The notes below the pieces were generated by a model, which was not told the DNA's origin, did not search any database, and was given only the letters and a program-made list of their open reading frames with translations. A stretch of 64,000 bases of DNA. Origin: Bacteroidales bacterium (GTDB lineage: Bacteria > Bacteroidota > Bacteroidia > Bacteroidales > UBA932). Both the position numbers and the translations under genes were made by a program. The DNA lies in contig JAKSKH010000001.1 in the NCBI GenBank assembly GCA_024401855.1, positions 62,001 through 126,000 on the forward strand, written 5' to 3'. The first letter of the stretch is position 1. The number at the start of each line of letters is the position of its first letter. Below are positions 36,955-46,172 of this stretch, in pieces.

Positions 36955-36972
36955 ATGCGGAATCAAATACTG

Positions 36973-39900
36973 TTAGTTGAAGAAATACTTGAGGCTGAAG
37001 AGAATCTGCCAGCACTCTGAAGTGTTCTTATAGTACTTGGTGTAGTTCTGAGTGGGATAAGCATCACCAACCTTGTTCATAGAGAATACAGGCTTGTTGT
37101 CTGCACCTACGCCCTCATACTTGAGAGGAGCGATAGTTCCTGTAAGACTGGTCTGGTAGCAAGAGAGCTTCTGAACACCCCAGCTGGAATTAAGCATGTT
37201 ACCGATATTGTCGATAGAAGCGCTGAGCTGGAAGTTGTGTGTTGTATTGCCAACCTTGAAAGCAAAGTCTTCAGCAATGCGGAGGTCAATTCTGTGAACC
37301 CAGGGTGCACGTGCTGCATATGCTTCTGCATACTGTCCCTTGTGGCCGCTGAGGTACTTGTCGTTGTTTACGAATGTCCAGAAAGCCTTTGCATCCTCGG
37401 GAGTCTTGAAATTGATCTCGTTCTCTGATGCTGGGATGTAGATAAGGTCTGTTGCATTACCGTCACCGTTCATATCATTGGAGTAGATATAGCTGTTGCC
37501 ATAAGATGAGCTGGCGGTGTAGTATGCATTGATGTGGAGTCCGTTGCCGTGGAATACCTTCCAAGGGATGAAGTATCCGATATTTGCCATAACCTTGTCA
37601 GGAAGAACGTACTGAGAGCGCTGGAGACCGCTGAGGTTGGTACCGCTGATTGTAGGCATTCCGGTGAATACGGAATTGGCGGCGGAACCGGGCATACCGG
37701 AAATCTCCTTGGACTCTGTATGGGTGTATGCTGCCATGATCTTGAGGTTCTTGGCAGGTTCCATGTTTACGGTAACGTTTGCAGTATAACCCCAGCCCTT
37801 GTTGGTGTTGGTCATGATATATGCGGGGGTTGAGCTGTAAGTATAGTCGCTGCATGCAGCATAGTTCACGCGGTTGTCAACACCTGCGAACTTGCCGGTG
37901 AGCTTGTCATTGTTGATGTTCCAGTCAGACATGCATACTCCCCATATAGTCTTGTTGTACATTCCTTCTGCAGTAACGCTGAACGGGAAGCTTGTAGGGA
38001 GCTTGTAGTCGATCGCAATTGAAGTCTTCCAGATCTGAGGCATGCGGAAGTTCTGGTCAACACCGCTGATATAGCTGTTTCCACCGAGTCCGGCCTTTGA
38101 AGGATCAACCTTCGTGGGAAGACCGAGAGTCTTGATGATATCCTGAACATTGGTCATCATCTTGCCACCGGAAGTGAGTTTCTCGAGATTCTGCTTTACA
38201 TCATCTGCATAAACGAGCTTGCCGTCCTTGATCTGCGCGCTGATGTTGTAGCTTCCCTGAATCATACCTGAATATTGAGGCATGTTGGTGAAGAATACGA
38301 GAGGAAGACGGCCCTGGAAGAATCCGGTACCACCACGGAGGACAAGGCTCTTGTCACCCTTGATATCCCAGTTGAAACCTACGCGGGGAGAAACCTGGGG
38401 ACGGGTCTTGGGCCATGCACCGGTGTCAACCTTCTTTCCACCATAGTTGATGGCAAGGATGTTGGGGTTGGTGACGATGTCCTTGTTGTCGAATGCGATG
38501 AGGTCTCCGCGAACGCCATAGGTAAGCTTGAAGTTCTTGGCGATTTTCCATTCGTCCTGAACATAGAGAGCTCCCTGATGATACTTGACGATACCTGCAG
38601 GATTCTCGTTTCCTTCATATCCGTAGGTAAGACAGAAACTCAGAGGAAGAGCGCCGTTGAGGAAGTCATCCGCGCTTGCATAACGGTAGTAACCTGTTCC
38701 GTTACGCATATATGAGTTGCGGGCCTGCATCATCTCATAGCTTGCACCGGCTACGATAGTATGGGAACCTGCATAGAAGGTCAGGTTGTCCTGGATATTG
38801 AGGGATTTGTTCTTGACACCGTTGTTCCAGGTGAAGAGCTCATATCCGAGAGAGGTGTAGGGAACAAAGTTACCGCTTGAATAATCTCCATCGGTCATGA
38901 TATCAACGTGAGGGAAGGCGCTGGAGTTTGAACCGCGCTGGTCGTTGATGTCGGTGTATGCTGCAAGGAACTTGTTGGCAACCTTGTCAGAGAAACGGCT
39001 GTTAAGTTCTGCGGTGATGGACATGACGTTGTTCATCTGGGAATACATGTTACCAGAGAAAGGCTGTGATACGTCACTTGCACGGTTGTAACTCTTGTTG
39101 CGGAACTTGTCGTCGCAGGAGTTTCCGTTAGGTGCGTACCAGTAAGTATTGTTTGTCTTGTTGAAGCGTACGCTGAGCTTGTGGGCATCGGAGATGTTCC
39201 AGTCTACGCGGGCGAGAATCTTCATGTTGTCGGTACCGCCGGGATAGCTTGTGTATGAACCGGGGTTGTAGTTGTATTCCTTCTGGAGTTTGTCGGAAAT
39301 CTTCTGGAGGACTGCCTGCTTTGCTGCACTGGCCTGATACTCTATGGTCTGCTCAGGCTGTTTCTGATATTCGAAGTTTACGAAGAAGAAGAGTTTGTTC
39401 TTGATGATAGGGCCACCTACGGTCGCACCTACGATAAGGTTGGAAGCTGCAGGGCGCTCACCCAGATCCTCACCTGCAATCTTGTTGCCACGGAAGTTCT
39501 GATTTGTGTAATAAGCATAGGCTGTTCCCTTGAAAGTGTTGGTACCTGACTTTGTAACGGCGTTGATGCCACCACCTACGAAGTTGCTCTGACGTACGTC
39601 ATAGGGAGCTACCACAAGCTGGATTTCATCAAGAGCATCCAAAGAAATAGGAGAACCACCGCCGGGAAGGTTTGCAGAAAGACCGAAGTTGTTGTTGAGG
39701 TTGGCACCGTCCACTGTGAAGTTGGTTGAACGGCCGTCTGAACCGCCGAAGCTCATTCCGTTGGAATACGGAGAGAGTTTTGTAAGGGCCTTGATGCTGC
39801 GCTCTGAGTTGGGGAGGCTCATCATTTCGTTGTTGGAAACGTTGGTGGAGGCTCCTGTCTTCTCAGCGGAGAACTTTGATGCATCGGCAACTACGACAAC

Positions 39901-40257
39901 CTCGTTGAGGAGCTCGGAGTCGGTCTTGAGGACTGCATCCACGCTATAGGTCTCACTGAGGGCGAGAGTGATGTCGGCGTAACGGACTGTCTGGCATCCT
40001 ATGAGGGAAATGGTAACCTCGTAAGGACCACCCGGACGCATACCATCGATAGTATAATTTCCGGTCTCATTCGCAATAGCGTAGTACTGAGAACCTGAAG
40101 GAGTGTGCACAGCCACAACGGCTGCACCTGCGAGAGGAGCACCGGCCTCGTCGGAGATGCGTCCACTCATTGAGGACGTCGTGAACTGCGCATAGGCAGA
40201 TACGACTAAAAGCATTGCTGTCATTGATGACAACAACATTTTAATAGTTTTTTTCAT
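36973..40257 (-). CDS. large Oar-like TonB-dependent receptor with carboxypeptidase-regulatory domain
   Basis: A 1094-residue outer-membrane receptor. After the signal peptide (VVSAYAQ) comes a CarboxypepD-reg-like domain (SGRISDEAGAPLAGAAVVAV...TGNYTIDGMRPGGPYEV), a plug (NFTVDGANLNNNFGLSANLPGGGSPISLD) and a long barrel ending FSLKYFFN. It matches the Oar-like family, and no SusD partner is beside it. The gene uses a restricted set of codons compared with its neighbours, and has its own promoter and strong terminator, which together suggest high expression. Substrate unknown. Confidence 0.9.
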   Translation of the reverse strand: MKKTIKMLLSSMTAMLLVVSAYAQFTTSSMSGRISDEAGAPLAGAAVVAVHTPSGSQYYAIANETGNYTIDGMRPGGPYEVTISLIGCQTVRYADITLALSETYSVDAVLKTDSELLNEVVVVADASKFSAEKTGASTNVSNNEMMSLPNSERSIKALTKLSPYSNGMSFGGSDGRSTNFTVDGANLNNNFGLSANLPGGGSPISLDALDEIQLVVAPYDVRQSNFVGGGINAVTKSGTNTFKGTAYAYYTNQNFRGNKIAGEDLGERPAASNLIVGATVGGPIIKNKLFFFVNFEYQKQPEQTIEYQASAAKQAVLQKISDKLQKEYNYNPGSYTSYPGGTDNMKILARVDWNISDAHKLSVRFNKTNNTYWYAPNGNSCDDKFRNKSYNRASDVSQPFSGNMYSQMNNVMSITAELNSRFSDKVANKFLAAYTDINDQRGSNSSAFPHVDIMTDGDYSSGNFVPYTSLGYELFTWNNGVKNKSLNIQDNLTFYAGSHTIVAGASYEMMQARNSYMRNGTGYYRYASADDFLNGALPLSFCLTYGYEGNENPAGIVKYHQGALYVQDEWKIAKNFKLTYGVRGDLIAFDNKDIVTNPNILAINYGGKKVDTGAWPKTRPQVSPRVGFNWDIKGDKSLVLRGGTGFFQGRLPLVFFTNMPQYSGMIQGSYNISAQIKDGKLVYADDVKQNLEKLTSGGKMMTNVQDIIKTLGLPTKVDPSKAGLGGNSYISGVDQNFRMPQIWKTSIAIDYKLPTSFPFSVTAEGMYNKTIWGVCMSDWNINNDKLTGKFAGVDNRVNYAACSDYTYSSTPAYIMTNTNKGWGYTANVTVNMEPAKNLKIMAAYTHTESKEISGMPGSAANSVFTGMPTISGTNLSGLQRSQYVLPDKVMANIGYFIPWKVFHGNGLHINAYYTASSSYGNSYIYSNDMNGDGNATDLIYIPASENEINFKTPEDAKAFWTFVNNDKYLSGHKGQYAEAYAARAPWVHRIDLRIAEDFAFKVGNTTHNFQLSASIDNIGNMLNSSWGVQKLSCYQTSLTGTIAPLKYEGVGADNKPVFSMNKVGDAYPTQNYTKYYKNTSECWQILFSLKYFFN

Positions 40258-40305
40258 AATGAATTGATAGTGTGTATGTAAAAAATGATATCACTCTGTT
40301 GTTCA

Positions 40306-40313
40306 CAAAGTTA
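40306..40313 (-). promoter_or_regulatory. -7 promoter box TAACTTTG for the Oar-like receptor
   Basis: Exact TAnnTTTG match with a TTG (minus strand, 40335-40333) 19 bp upstream, the -33 position, and a leader of about 45 nt. It is the nearer of two candidates. Confidence 0.7.
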
Positions 40314-40391
40314 CACAATAACCTGGCATCTACAATCCAAGGTTATCAACAACTTTTCAACAATAAAAACAACAACTAACTTTTTGCGACG

Positions 40392-40399
40392 CAAAGGTA
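40392..40399 (-). promoter_or_regulatory. second candidate -7 box TACCTTTG, distal promoter of the receptor
   Basis: Exact TAnnTTTG match about 135 nt upstream of the receptor ATG. The interval 40258-40457 otherwise holds only AT-rich sequence with runs of A and T and no gene. It might be a second promoter of the receptor or a chance match. Confidence 0.4.
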
Positions 40400-40457
40400 C
40401 ATTCTAAAAAAATAATTGAAAACATTTTTTTAAATTTTTTAATTTCTATTTTATTTG

Positions 40458-40465
40458 TACCTTTG
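40458..40465 (+). promoter_or_regulatory. -7 promoter box TACCTTTG for metK
   Basis: Exact TAnnTTTG match. Transcription from here would start near 40470, just upstream of the riboswitch-like element and about 60 nt before the metK ATG. Confidence 0.72.
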
Positions 40466-40479
40466 TTCCCAATAACCTG

Positions 40480-40530
40480 ACGAGGACAGATTTGATATGC
40501 TTGCAACCTCGTTATAAAAAAATGCTAAAA
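40480..40530 (+). promoter_or_regulatory. SAM-II-like riboswitch overlapping the metK start
   Basis: Element order agrees with SAM-II (metA/SAM_alpha): P1 arm ACGAGG 40480-40485, GATTT 40489-40493, CTTGCAA 40500-40506, P1 arm CCTCGT 40507-40512, ATAAA at 40514-40518 and GCTAAAA 40524-40530. All the short conserved blocks I remember are present in the right order and at near-normal spacing. The A of the ATG is the last base of GCTAAAA, so ligand-induced folding would hide the start. By-eye pseudoknot pairing (loop UAUGCUU with the A-rich stretch before GCTAAAA) is imperfect, with two mismatches. Confidence 0.82.
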
Positions 40531-41747
40531 TGAACTATCTGTTTACGTCGGAGTCCGTCTCCGAAGGTCATCCCGACAAAGTCGCCGACCAGATTTCTGA
40601 TGCCATTCTTGATGAATTTCTCCGCCAGGACCCTGAAGCCAAGGTGGCCTGCGAAACTTTCTGCACTTCAGGACTCGTAATCGTAGGAGGAGAGGTCAAT
40701 ACGGATAATGCATATGTGGACATTCCCGGAGTGGCAAGGCGTGTAATCAGGCGCATCGGCTACGACAAGGCGGAATACGGCTTTGACTACTCTTCATGCG
40801 GAGTCATTTCCACAATCCACGAACAGAGCGCCGACATCAACCGCGGCGTTGTGCGCGAGGATCCCGACGAGCAGGGTGCCGGAGACCAGGGAATGATGTT
40901 CGGATATGCCTGTACCGACACCTCGGACTATATGCCCCTGCCGCTGGCCCTTTCACACAAGCTCCTGCAGATTCTTTCCGACATCCGCCACAATGACCAT
41001 CCGCTGATGCCATATCTGCGTCCGGACGCCAAGGCCCAGTTCACAATTGAATATTCCTCCGAAACAAAAAAGCCTGTCCGCATACACACCATTGTGCTCT
41101 CAACGCAGCACGACGAGTTCGCTTCAGACAAGGTCATGCAGGACAAGATTCGTTTCGACGTCCGCGACAAGGTGATTCCCAGACTCATAGCGAGCCTTCC
41201 CGCAGAAACGGCCGCATTGTTCGACAACGATTACATCCTGCACGTCAACCCCACCGGCAAGTTCGTCATCGGAGGCCCTGCAGGCGATACGGGACTTACC
41301 GGACGCAAGATTATCGTTGACACCTACGGCGGACGCGGCGCACACGGAGGCGGAGCCTTCTCGGGCAAGGACCCTTCCAAGGTTGACCGCAGCGCGGCAT
41401 ATGCGGCGCGGTACATAGCAAAGAACCTGGTTGCGGCGGGAGTGGCGCAGGAATGTCTTGTACAGATCTCCTACGCGATAGGTGTTGCAAGGCCTGTAAG
41501 CGTATTCGTCGATTCATATGGTACCGGATGCGTTCCCGATGCCGACATAGCTCGGAAGATATCCGAAATCTTCGACCTGCGTCCAGCGTCGATCATCCGC
41601 AAGTTCGGTCTTAAGAACCCCATATACGAGCCCTGCGCGGCATACGGTCACATGGGAAGAAAGCCCTACGTCGAAAACGGCATCCAGTATTTCGGTTGGG
41701 AACTTCTTGACTCCGTGGACATTGTAAAGAAAACTTTCAAGCTCTGA
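40530..41747 (+). CDS. metK: S-adenosylmethionine synthetase
   Basis: A 405-residue enzyme that makes SAM from ATP and methionine. [24 protein letters not shown] is the ATP-binding signature, [12 protein letters not shown] the loop over the active site and [19 protein letters not shown] the second signature. Sequence and length are typical of the Bacteroidota form. The ATG is the last point of the SAM-II-like element, a direct negative feedback of the product on its own synthesis. It is followed two bases later by smpB on the same transcript. Confidence 0.98.
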   Translation: MNYLFTSESVSEGHPDKVADQISDAILDEFLRQDPEAKVACETFCTSGLVIVGGEVNTDNAYVDIPGVARRVIRRIGYDKAEYGFDYSSCGVISTIHEQSADINRGVVREDPDEQGAGDQGMMFGYACTDTSDYMPLPLALSHKLLQILSDIRHNDHPLMPYLRPDAKAQFTIEYSSETKKPVRIHTIVLSTQHDEFASDKVMQDKIRFDVRDKVIPRLIASLPAETAALFDNDYILHVNPTGKFVIGGPAGDTGLTGRKIIVDTYGGRGAHGGGAFSGKDPSKVDRSAAYAARYIAKNLVAAGVAQECLVQISYAIGVARPVSVFVDSYGTGCVPDADIARKISEIFDLRPASIIRKFGLKNPIYEPCAAYGHMGRKPYVENGIQYFGWELLDSVDIVKKTFKL

Positions 41748-41748
41748 C

Positions 41749-42201
41749 ATGCCCAAGGCCAAAAGCAGAATACAGATAAACAACAAGCGCGCGTCGTTCG
41801 ATTACGAATTTCTGGAGACCTACGACGCGGGTATAGTTCTCGTGGGAACGGAAATCAAGTCCATACGTGCCGGCAAGGCTTCCCTTCAGGATGCCTACTG
41901 CTATTTCAGCGGCGGAGAACTGTATGTGAGGGGGATGAACATTTCCACATATTTCTGGGCTTCGGCATGGAGCAGTCACGAACCTTTCCGTGACCGGAAG
42001 CTTCTTCTGACCAGAAAAGAACTGCGTCATCTTGCACAGGCAACCAAGACCAAGGGCCTCACGATAGTGGCCGTGCATGCCTATATCTCCGAAAACGGAT
42101 ATGCCAAGCTGCACATAGCACTGGCAAAGGGCAAGAAAGAATACGACAAGCGCGCCACCATCAGAGAGAAGGACGTGCGCCGCGAAATGGAGCGAAGCTG
42201 A
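41749..42201 (+). CDS. smpB: SsrA-binding protein SmpB
   Basis: A 150-residue OB-fold protein that partners tmRNA for ribosome rescue. It shows [40 protein letters not shown] and the basic C-terminal tail [22 protein letters not shown] that enters the mRNA channel. It lies one base after metK and would be cotranscribed, putting a rescue factor under SAM control. The last 41 nt overlap the convergent outer-membrane gene. Confidence 0.97.
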   Translation: MPKAKSRIQINNKRASFDYEFLETYDAGIVLVGTEIKSIRAGKASLQDAYCYFSGGELYVRGMNISTYFWASAWSSHEPFRDRKLLLTRKELRHLAQATKTKGLTIVAVHAYISENGYAKLHIALAKGKKEYDKRATIREKDVRREMERS

Positions 42202-43072
42202 ATCTCACGCCAGCCCTGAACTGGTCGAAAGGCCAATGGCGTATACCATGCTGATAATATAGAAAAGGAGACACCATACGGTCCGGTATGATGTCCAGCT
42301 TTATCTTGAGCGAAGCCGGGCGGTCATAATACTCTTCCCGTCCGTAATACCCGCCAAGGTCTGCGGAAAGGTTTGCCACAGCGGTGTCAAGCTCCAGGGA
42401 ACCGGCTACGATCCATGCATCGTTCTGGCAGCCGATGTCGGTCTGCCAGCATAGAAAGCCGAAATTGAAAGAAGCCTTGAAGGATTTCAAGAAGCCATCC
42501 CCCGCAAAAGGGAAGGATTTTGTGGCACAGATGTCGAAATGATATCCCGGGGCGTCAAAATAACGGGCTTTTTCATATTCGTCACCCGATGCGCTCTTCA
42601 ATGCAGCCCGCAGAGTCAGAGCAGGAACGAACTTCCTCTCGTCAAGTATGCGCATGTCTGTTGACACATACACATCACCGGAACAGTGTCCGGTCAGCGG
42701 ATATTTCCCGGACACGCCCCTCAACGCCCTGACTTCAGGATTGTCGCTGTACCACTCATGCATCTGTCCGTAAACGGAAAGATTCACCCTGTCTGTCCAC
42801 AAAGGTATCCTTACGGCAAATCCTACGGATCCGGTCCTGTCCGGTTCGGAAGCAAGCCGACCGGAGAAATAATCGCCGCTCAGTTCCGCTGTAACCTTGT
42901 CTTTCGTGTCCTTGACCATATCCGGTATAGGGAAAGCATTGGGGCCGAAAAAATAAGGTGAAGTCCCCGAAGGGTCTCCGAGCACCTTATAGGGAAGTCC
43001 GTCCTGCGCCATGGCGGAAACGGCCAGGGCCAGTGCGGAAAACGATACGAGAATGAATGATTTTACAGACAT
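42161..43072 (-). CDS. exported protein, probable outer-membrane beta-barrel
   Basis: A 303-residue protein with a signal peptide ([18 protein letters not shown]). The mature protein alternates hydrophobic and polar residues ([38 protein letters not shown]), and ends near [12 protein letters not shown], consistent with a barrel. I recognise no family. It is the last gene of the long leftward run that starts at tolC (gap 8 nt from miaA), and its 3' end overlaps smpB by 41 nt. Confidence 0.68.
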   Translation of the reverse strand: MSVKSFILVSFSALALAVSAMAQDGLPYKVLGDPSGTSPYFFGPNAFPIPDMVKDTKDKVTAELSGDYFSGRLASEPDRTGSVGFAVRIPLWTDRVNLSVYGQMHEWYSDNPEVRALRGVSGKYPLTGHCSGDVYVSTDMRILDERKFVPALTLRAALKSASGDEYEKARYFDAPGYHFDICATKSFPFAGDGFLKSFKASFNFGFLCWQTDIGCQNDAWIVAGSLELDTAVANLSADLGGYYGREEYYDRPASLKIKLDIIPDRMVSPFLYYQHGIRHWPFDQFRAGVRFSFAPFRGARPSL

Positions 43073-43080
43073 ATAAATTT

Positions 43081-43803
43081 TTACAGTTCCACCCAGTGAA
43101 TGTCAACTCCGCTTCGCATCATTCCACGGAACCAGGTCATCTGACGTTTTGCGAACTGATGGATGGCGATTGCAAGCCTGCCGCGCATCTCGTCATAGCT
43201 GAGTTCCCCTTTGAGATACAAGGTGACAAACTTGTATTCGAGGCCATATGATATCAGCACCTCTTCCGGGACACCTTCATTCAGAAGGGATCTCACCTCA
43301 TCTATCATCCCTTCTTCAAGGCGTGAATCCAGACGGGCGTCTATCCTTGCATTGCGGGTAGGCTTGTCAACACTGATTCCTATGAAATATATTCGGGCAA
43401 TCCCGTTTCTGGGAGCGCTGAGAGGGACCTTCTCATGAAAATCATAATCCCGGGTAACCGCATTTATGTACAGGCCCGTCCCCCCGCACAGAATAGGAAA
43501 CTTCCCCCTGGAACGGATATCGTCACACGCCCTGCGGAAATCCTCCTTGAACATATAGACATTATATTGAGTCCCGGGCTCCGCAATGTCTATCAGATGA
43601 CAGGGAATTTCTCCATAGTCCGCCAGATCCTTGCCCGTTCCAATATCCATACGACGATAGACCTGTCTGGAATCAGCTGAGATTATCTCGCAGTTGCCGA
43701 GGGTTCGTGCCAGATTCACGGCAAGTTTCGTCTTCCCGGAAGCCGTAGGGCCGAGCACGCATATCAGATCCCAGTCATTTATGTTGAAGTCCTGAAGAAT
43801 CAT
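43081..43803 (-). CDS. miaA: compact tRNA dimethylallyltransferase (MiaA family)
   Basis: A 240-residue protein. Conserved parts are the P-loop GPTASGKT, SADSRQVYRRMDIGTGK (DMAPP/anticodon contact), CHLIDIAEPGTQYNVYMF and the C-terminal KRQMTWFRGM. It lacks about 60 residues in the middle (the usual NPRRVxRALE insertion and part of the helical swinging domain, between VTRDYDFHEKV and FIGISVDKP), and full-length MiaA is about 300 residues. It may still modify A37 of tRNAs or act on a narrower set. The start overlaps the trmB stop by 4 nt. Confidence 0.82.
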   Translation of the reverse strand: MILQDFNINDWDLICVLGPTASGKTKLAVNLARTLGNCEIISADSRQVYRRMDIGTGKDLADYGEIPCHLIDIAEPGTQYNVYMFKEDFRRACDDIRSRGKFPILCGGTGLYINAVTRDYDFHEKVPLSAPRNGIARIYFIGISVDKPTRNARIDARLDSRLEEGMIDEVRSLLNEGVPEEVLISYGLEYKFVTLYLKGELSYDEMRGRLAIAIHQFAKRQMTWFRGMMRSGVDIHWVEL

Positions 43804-44609
43804 ATCTTTGTTTCCCGAGACAATTTCCGGCGGCGTGTCTCCGCGGTATCGTGACCGAAAATCTGACGGTCACCCTCTACCGAGCGCCAATAGGCGGCAT
43901 CGAATTCCGGATGAACGTATGAACCCTCGTGATCTATGCGGAAGCACAGGTATGTTATCCTGTATCCCTGTTCGCGGAATATCTTCTCGTAGAAAGTCTG
44001 CACTTCGTATACCTCGGGAGCGATGTTCACCGGCCTGTCTCCATACAGGTCATCAGTACAGGAGATTATGTCCAGTCCGTTTGCCATGCACACCGCTCTG
44101 GTATATTCAAACAGGAAACGGGAATCCGTCTTGAGATGGACCAGCCCTCCCGGTTTCAGGAAAGAACGGTATCTTTCAAGGAACAGAGGAGACGTAAGAC
44201 GGGAATTTTCACTTCTCAACTGCGGATCGGAAAAAGTAAGCCATATCTCCGATACTTCCGAAGGGGCGAAAAAGGCTGTAATGAACTCCACCCTGGTACG
44301 AAGGAACCTCACATTCGGCATTCCGTTCTCCGTGACGTGCCTCGCTCCCTTCCAAAGTCTTGCGCCCTTGATATCCACACCGACATAGTTGCTTCCGGGA
44401 TTTCTGACGGCAAGATCTATGGCATATTCCCCCTTGCCGCAACCAAGTTCCAGGACAAGAGGGCAGGAAGAGCCCCCGAACCACTTTCCCTTGACAGGAT
44501 GGTCCTTGAGATTGAAGAATCCGTCCTTCAGGAGTTCGGTCATATCCGGCTGCAACAGGCAGTCGAAAGTCTCATTCTCAGCAAATTTGCGTAATTTATC
44601 GTGTCCCAT
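43800..44609 (-). CDS. trmB: tRNA (guanine-N7)-methyltransferase
   Basis: A 269-residue class I methyltransferase. LVLELGCGKGEYAIDLA is the SAM-binding motif I, NYVGVDIKGARLWKGA motif II and FSDPQLRSENSRLTSPLFLERY the family's active-site segment (canonical PDPWPKKRHxKRR replaced by a looser SDPQLRSENSR as in Bacteroidota). It methylates G46 of tRNAs. It is somewhat longer at the C-terminus than the E. coli protein. Overlaps gldH-like gene by 14 nt and miaA by 4 nt. Confidence 0.93.
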   Translation of the reverse strand: MGHDKLRKFAENETFDCLLQPDMTELLKDGFFNLKDHPVKGKWFGGSSCPLVLELGCGKGEYAIDLAVRNPGSNYVGVDIKGARLWKGARHVTENGMPNVRFLRTRVEFITAFFAPSEVSEIWLTFSDPQLRSENSRLTSPLFLERYRSFLKPGGLVHLKTDSRFLFEYTRAVCMANGLDIISCTDDLYGDRPVNIAPEVYEVQTFYEKIFREQGYRITYLCFRIDHEGSYVHPEFDAAYWRSVEGDRQIFGHDTAETRRRKLSRETKI

Positions 44610-45024
44610 TCCTTTTGCAGACCAGCCCTATGCCGCACAGGCTTTCCGGCGCATCAACAGCTGTGATTTCTATTTTCCAATTCCCCGGAGGGCAGGGTTC
44701 AACCCCGCTCCGGTACAGTTCCACATTCCCTTTTATCCCTACAGGTTCCGTGTAGACGGTTTCGCAGAATGATTCCCAATCCGGCGACACCCACCTGACT
44801 TTCAGGCAAAGACTCCGGCTTTTTCCTTCCGAAAGCCTGGAGCATATGGATATGTCATAGGAAGACAGGGAATCAGTAAGGGCCAGTTCAAACACATACT
44901 TGCCGTCCTCAGCATCGGAAGCGCGTATGAAGCTTTCCGAAGAGGAAGGTTTTTCGCAGCAACAGAGGGCCAGTCCCGCCAACAGGACCGCCACCATTAC
45001 AAAAAAACCTCTCCTATAGTTCAC
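44596..45024 (-). CDS. small lipoprotein, GldH-like
   Basis: A 142-residue lipoprotein (GLALCCCEKP, a Cys cluster at the lipobox). Features that fit GldH are the region VFELALTDSLSSYDISICSRLSEG, a beta-sandwich start, and the late PPGNWKIEITA. Position between ricT and trmB supports it, since GldH genes often lie next to holB-ricT in Bacteroidales. The match is weak, and GldH in non-gliding Bacteroidales has no proven role. I leave the symbol empty. Confidence 0.58.
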   Translation of the reverse strand: MNYRRGFFVMVAVLLAGLALCCCEKPSSSESFIRASDAEDGKYVFELALTDSLSSYDISICSRLSEGKSRSLCLKVRWVSPDWESFCETVYTEPVGIKGNVELYRSGVEPCPPGNWKIEITAVDAPESLCGIGLVCKRNGTR

Positions 45025-46172
45025 TGCTGCTGTTTCTTGTTCCTTTTGTTGCGGTTTCCGCTGCGGGATTTCCTGCGCTTTGGAGAGTCAAAGCGGCTTA
45101 TACTGTCATCGCCGACAGCCGTAACGAACTCCGGCGAAGCGGGAACCGGATCCTCCCTGAGAGACTCAGGCTTGATTCCGTTCCTGTTCATCTTGATAAT
45201 CTCCCGGACCTCGGAAGCATCGAGAGGATAGAGATTGGCATCGGAGCTCTTGTCGTAGGAGAAATACATCTTCTCCCCGAGGATATCCGTCTTGCGCAGA
45301 TATGCAAGGCCATCCTGAAATTCAAGAGGCTCGCTCACCCTTGGAATACGGGACTGTGCGTCAAGGTAATTGGCAACCTCGTAATTGAGACAACACTTCA
45401 GTTTTCCGCACTGGCCGGCAAGTTTCTGAGGGTTCAGCGACAGATCCTGGCAACGGGCCGCAGAAGTTGATATGCTTTGGAACGACGTGATATAGTTGGC
45501 ACAGCAGAGCTCCCTTCCGCAGATTCCCAGACCGCCTATCAGCCCGGCTTCCTGACGGACACCTATCTGCTTCATCTCTATCCTGATACGGAACTCTTCG
45601 GCAAAGACCTTAATCAATTGGCGGAAGTCCACGCGCCCGTCGGCGATATAGTAGAATATGGCTTTTGTCCCGTCTCCCTGAAACTCCACGTCCCCGATTT
45701 TCATTTCCAGCCCCAGTTCCGCAGCAATCTTGCGAGCCTTGATCATTGTCTCCTGCTCACGCGCGATGGCCTGCTGCCACTTCTCCACATCTGCCTGGCG
45801 GGCCTTACGCAGAATCTTTTTGAACTCCACGTTCTCGGCATCAACACCCTTGGCCTTCATCTGACGGCCGACGATAGGGCCCTCAAGAGTCACGATTCCA
45901 AGGTCCTGCCCAGTGGCGGCCTCCACAATTACCATATCTCCGACATGAATGCTCTGGGGGGAATCATTCTTGTATATGCCCTTCCGGGTATTCTTGAAAC
46001 GCACCTCAAAAAAATCGGAATAAGTGCCGTCATCGGCGGCTTTAAGCCAGTTGTAGTCTCCAAGTTTGCAGCAACCGGCGCGGTATGTGCAGTTGCTTTC
46101 TCCTGTCTGCTCATCGCTGGTAACTACACAACCGCGATAGCAATCATATTGTATGGTTTCCTTATTGTTCAT
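45021..46172 (-). CDS. ricT: PSP1/RicT (YaaT) family protein
   Basis: A 383-residue protein with the PSP1 domain. Conserved Cys motifs GLGICGRELCCANYITSF and CGKLKCCLNYE (about residues 215-270) match the cysteines that help bind Fe-S clusters in the Bacillus RicA-F-T complex. A Gln/Lys/Arg-rich basic tail ends the protein (RKSRSGNRNKRNKKQQQ), likely binding RNA. In Bacillus this protein supports RNase Y and tRNA modification; here its partners RicA/F are not adjacent. It overlaps gldH-like and holB genes by 4 nt each. Confidence 0.9.
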   Translation of the reverse strand: MNNKETIQYDCYRGCVVTSDEQTGESNCTYRAGCCKLGDYNWLKAADDGTYSDFFEVRFKNTRKGIYKNDSPQSIHVGDMVIVEAATGQDLGIVTLEGPIVGRQMKAKGVDAENVEFKKILRKARQADVEKWQQAIAREQETMIKARKIAAELGLEMKIGDVEFQGDGTKAIFYYIADGRVDFRQLIKVFAEEFRIRIEMKQIGVRQEAGLIGGLGICGRELCCANYITSFQSISTSAARCQDLSLNPQKLAGQCGKLKCCLNYEVANYLDAQSRIPRVSEPLEFQDGLAYLRKTDILGEKMYFSYDKSSDANLYPLDASEVREIIKMNRNGIKPESLREDPVPASPEFVTAVGDDSISRFDSPKRRKSRSGNRNKRNKKQQQ

